DNA of 64,000 nucleotides from Endozoicomonas sp. 8E (GTDB lineage Bacteria; Pseudomonadota; Gammaproteobacteria; Pseudomonadales; Endozoicomonadaceae): NCBI RefSeq assembly GCF_032883915.1, contig NZ_CP120717.1, positions 1,370,501 to 1,434,500 of the forward strand, read 5' to 3'. Shown piece by piece: positions 63,288 to 64,000 of this stretch (position 1 is its first letter; each line of letters starts with the position of its first letter). The notes under the pieces were generated by a model. It saw only the letters and a program-made list of their open reading frames with translations, ran no database searches and was not told where the DNA came from. The position numbers and the translations under genes were made by a program.

Positions 63288-63713
63288 AGGAAGTACTCCC
63301 GAATTTATTCGTTATAGCCATTTGTCCCGAACAAGAGGTTGTTCGGGCGGCCAAGAGCTTCGGCAAACATTCCTTTGGCCGGCAATTGGGTTCACGGCTG
63401 AATGATCGAACAGCTTTGCTCTCACTTCAGTGAGCATCATTTTTACAGGTAACTGGCAAAACGATGGTTAGACTCACCGGTATCAAAAAACAAAAGCCGC
63501 TTTATTAAGTCCCACAAACTCTGTTCAAAGATGTTCCTGTGGGAGGTTATCAACTGTTAATTCCAGTTCAGATTTTTGATTTAGCAAGTCGAAAGCCCAA
63601 AAAAACTTAATATCACAATGATATTTTTTAAATAGAACTTTCGTTTTGTTTTATAGTGCTTACCTGCCCAGTGCAGTAAACTGCTGTTGTTTATCTTTTT
63701 TTGTGCAGGTTTC
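63288..63713. other. Control region between glpT and the GIY-YIG gene
   Basis: 426 bp, no gene. It must contain promoters for both divergent genes. The part 63590-63660 is very AT-rich (AATATCACAATGATATTTTT). A hairpin close to glpT is listed separately. Confidence 0.45.
63326..63347 (-). promoter_or_regulatory. Perfect inverted repeat upstream of glpT
   Basis: CCCGAACAA (63326-63334), GAGG, TTGTTCGGG (63339-63347): a 9-bp stem with a 4-nt loop, 39 nt before the glpT start in its leader. It could be an operator for a repressor dimer or a structure in the mRNA. Confidence 0.45.
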
Positions 63714-64000
63714 ATGAACTGGTTCGTTTATATCATTCTGGCAAGCAACAACAGTCTGTATACCGGCATTACTACCAATGTTGAGCGGCGCTGGAAAGAA
63801 CACGCAGGCGAAAAGAAAGGCGGCGCCCGATTTTTTAACGGTAAAAAACCTGCTGCCCTGATGTATGTGGAAGCAGGTCATAACCGTTCAACCGCAAGCA
63901 GACGGGAGGCCGCTATTAAAAAAATGACTCGAACTCAGAAGGAGGCTCTGCTGAAAGAAAAGCAAAACATCGCTTCCAACTATGCTGAAGTCCTTTCGGT
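63714..64000 (+). CDS. GIY-YIG nuclease family protein (YhbQ-like), cut by the window edge
   Basis: Starts at the ATG at 63714 (MNWFVYIILASNNSLYTGIT) after GCAGGT, and is open to base 64000 (95 codons). The GIY-YIG pattern appears as 'VYIILA' and 'LYTGITTNVERRWKEHAG' with the conserved Arg, followed by 'KGGARFF' and 'MYVEAGHNRSTASRREAAIK'. This is the small stand-alone UPF0213 type (about 100 residues), of unknown cellular role although the fold is a nuclease. Only a few C-terminal residues should be missing. Confidence 0.92.
   Translation, partial: MNWFVYIILASNNSLYTGITTNVERRWKEHAGEKKGGARFFNGKKPAALMYVEAGHNRSTASRREAAIKKMTRTQKEALLKEKQNIASNYAEVLS

Noticed and set aside
1-64000. tRNA or rRNA genes
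   Set aside because: I looked for T-loop (GGTTCGAATCC-like) and rRNA signatures and saw none. A covariance scan would be needed to be certain.

Overview
The window looks like a chromosome segment of a marine, host-associated gammaproteobacterium, most likely an Endozoicomonas-type member of the Oceanospirillales. This is inferred from the housekeeping gene order (rpsU-dnaG-rpoD, divergent tsaD-folB-folK, cca), the putA/putP, pilB and glpT types, and a large load of eukaryote-like secreted proteins. No 16S or other decisive marker is present.

Layout. 1-5030 (minus strand): the macromolecular-synthesis operon rpsU, yqeY, dnaG, rpoD (rpoD runs off the left edge). 5715-7619 (plus): tsaD-folB-folK, overlapping by a few bases; cca faces them. 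8899-31333 (plus): ten head-to-tail paralogues, the last one wrecked. They encode proteins with a secretion signal, a shared N-terminal region, and 3 to 13 C2H2 zinc-finger-like repeats that end in a basic HRKRKP tail. A mobile-element sandwich (an IS630-type insertion sequence inside a small inverted-repeat element) sits between members 5 and 6. 31629-47562: ordinary metabolism and transport (putA, putP, aqpZ, pilB, a phytase-like secreted protein, an EamA permease, a TonB-like protein, a Na/phosphate symporter, moeA, moaA). 47603-51166 (minus): four paralogues with a signal peptide and a C-terminal RING finger, visibly AT-rich and interrupted by repeats and a small transposon-like element. 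51705-64000: an acyltransferase, a DeaD-type helicase, a small SET-domain protein, a META/YbaY lipoprotein, a eukaryotic-type HisA, a CHMI-family isomerase, a TyrP-type permease, an IS200/IS605 element (tnpA, tnpB and probable omega RNA), a DUF2147 protein, glpT and the start of a GIY-YIG protein.

The most interesting system is the zinc-finger array. Each finger keeps the eukaryotic Krueppel second half (C-x12-H-x3/4-H, a CGK start, a TGQK-like linker) but has 13 residues rather than 2 to 4 between its two cysteines. Nearly every member is preceded by the same 37-nt leader, in which an 8-bp stem covers the Shine-Dalgarno sequence, and most lack any ATG/GTG/TTG at the homologous start, where ATT stands instead. 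Together with the RING and SET genes this looks like a stock of host-directed effectors, although secretion and targets are inference only. Three small transposon-like elements with different terminal inverted repeats but an almost identical 49-bp core are a second unexplained pattern.
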